From Candidatus Poribacteria bacterium (GTDB lineage: Bacteria > Poribacteria > WGA-4E > WGA-3G): a stretch of DNA of 64,000 nt. The notes below the pieces were generated by a model, which saw nothing but the letters and a program-made list of their open reading frames with translations, had not been told where the DNA came from and ran no database searches. A program made the position numbers and the translations under genes. The DNA is taken from positions 1 through 64,000 of the forward strand of contig VXMD01000032.1 in NCBI GenBank assembly GCA_009841255.1, written 5' to 3'. Shown here piece by piece: positions 63,252 through 64,000 of this stretch; the stretch's first letter is position 1, and every line of letters begins with the position of its first letter.

Positions 63252-64000
63252 CTACAAGCGAGACAAAACCGCTTGCGTCAAAAGTGGAATCATCAGCTCA
63301 TGATGCCCTGTGAATGTATACCCTTTACCCCCCATCTCCGTCGGACGTTTGACGACATTCTCTACAGGGCGGTATTGTTGATTCATGTCGAAATTGGCAG
63401 CAGTAAACTGAGAGACGGTATGCCCTAAGTTCCGGGCGATGGTCAACGCCTTCAGAAACACTTCAGGCAATAAGACTGCCGAACCCAAATTCAGCACAAC
63501 GCCCCCGCCTTCCAGATCCTTTACTAACGCCGTTAGGATCCGGAAATCGGTGAAACTCGCGGCACCGATAGTGGCACCGTTCGCCGACGGATGCTGATGG
63601 ATAATATCCGTGCCGATAGCGACGTGTACTGTGATTGGCACATCGTATTGGATACCAGCGGAAGCCAGAAGGCTATACGCGTTATAGGGTGCGTCCATTT
63701 CAATGAGGCGTCTGCCGAGTGCTTCGCCCATCCCGATACCTGTATCTGCGGCGTGCTGCGTCGCTTCGTTCATCAAGCGTCCTGTTTCCTCCCACATCCC
63801 GAATCGCCCATCCTGGAGATAGGCGGCGACATCCTCTGAGGTCTCTCCAATAAGCGCGATCTCGAAATCGTGGATGCTACTTGCGCCGTTAAAGGCGAAT
63901 CCAGTAACCACACCACGTTTCGCCAAGTCAATTAAGAATGGGCTCAACCCGCATTTAATGACATGTCCGCCCATCATCACGATAACAGGTCTCTTGTTCT
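63252..64000 (-). CDS. Partial gene, uncharacterised Rossmann-like protein
   Basis: Open to the window end on its N-terminal side (the frame continues as NKRPVIVMMGGHVIKCG), so the true start is outside. About 249 residues are visible. Blocks GFAFNGASSIHDFEIALIGETSEDVA, VPITVHVAIGTDIIHQHP, VLNLGSAVLLPEVFLKALTIARNLGH and GYTFTGHHELMIPLLTQA are very regular and look enzyme-like. There is weak resemblance to deoxyhypusine-synthase-type folds, but I see no catalytic Lys region, so I do not name it. Confidence 0.65.
   Translation of the reverse strand, partial: NKRPVIVMMGGHVIKCGLSPFLIDLAKRGVVTGFAFNGASSIHDFEIALIGETSEDVAAYLQDGRFGMWEETGRLMNEATQHAADTGIGMGEALGRRLIEMDAPYNAYSLLASAGIQYDVPITVHVAIGTDIIHQHPSANGATIGAASFTDFRILTALVKDLEGGGVVLNLGSAVLLPEVFLKALTIARNLGHTVSQFTAANFDMNQQYRPVENVVKRPTEMGGKGYTFTGHHELMIPLLTQAVLSRL

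Overview
The window reads as a medium-GC Gram-negative-type bacterial chromosome segment: lipoproteins, a Tat substrate, an outer-membrane-barrel-like protein and sigma-54 control are all present. It holds about 50 genes, many dispersed palindromic repeats and several decayed genes. DUF4838 and DUF5060/apiosidase-like proteins, fucosidase remnants, a giant Reg_prop propeller protein, a SUMF1-like lipoprotein and many MITE-like repeats recall Candidatus Poribacteria or a related uncultured marine lineage. That placement is inference from gene content; there is no rRNA gene in the window to test it. I saw no tRNA, rRNA or CRISPR array.

Layout. 1-21 kb is an accessory region: a deleted epimerase, a nucleoside hydrolase, glycoside-hydrolase-like proteins, a fatty acid desaturase, an amidohydrolase, a solo TnpB element, a 29-unit propeller lipoprotein, a barrel-like protein with calcium-loop motifs, a SUMF1-like lipoprotein and a broken fucosidase chimera. 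20.7-32.2 kb is a carotenoid locus. A CarH/LitR-like B12 photoreceptor repressor is divergent from an operon idi - small exported protein - crtYcd-type cyclase - crtD-like - crtI - crtB - acyltransferase - glycosyltransferase::CruF fusion - crtW - NodB deacetylase. Together these predict a light-controlled, monocyclic, ketolated, glycosylated and acylated carotenoid of the salinixanthin kind.

32.2-36 kb is a tight minus-strand operon guaB - small protein - selenoprotein. The last gene has an in-frame UGA in an A-C-U-G-S-G-K-C motif followed by a SECIS-like hairpin. 36-41 kb holds a HAD hydrolase, leuC and leuD with a toxin-antitoxin pair between them, and a caspase-like (His/Cys dyad) protein with a small partner. 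41-48 kb has a RAYT transposase pseudogene flanked by hairpins, a LivJ-type binding protein, RNase J and leuS.

48-54 kb has a PhoX-like Tat protein. A sigma-54 activator follows, divergent from two tandem sigma-54 promoters, with three 21-bp direct repeats between as likely enhancer sites. A frameshifted membrane protein, a STAS protein and a type II restriction-modification pair complete this stretch. 54-64 kb has a double-VWA membrane protein, an operon of cysteine hydrolase - nucleoside MFS transporter - DUF4838 protein, a tandem pair of receiver-like proteins with a conserved Cys motif, a CYTH protein, a small protein and a partial unidentified gene.

Dispersed repeats matter to how this window works. 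One family ends in a segment containing AACCGCAAGGAATAATTAAA. It lies directly against the start codons of crtI, crtB and rnj, where it supplies the ribosome binding site. Further copies lie in frame inside rnj and in the linker of the glycosyltransferase::CruF fusion. A separate 91-bp repeat has two copies whose arm differences are compensatory, so its fold appears to be selected.
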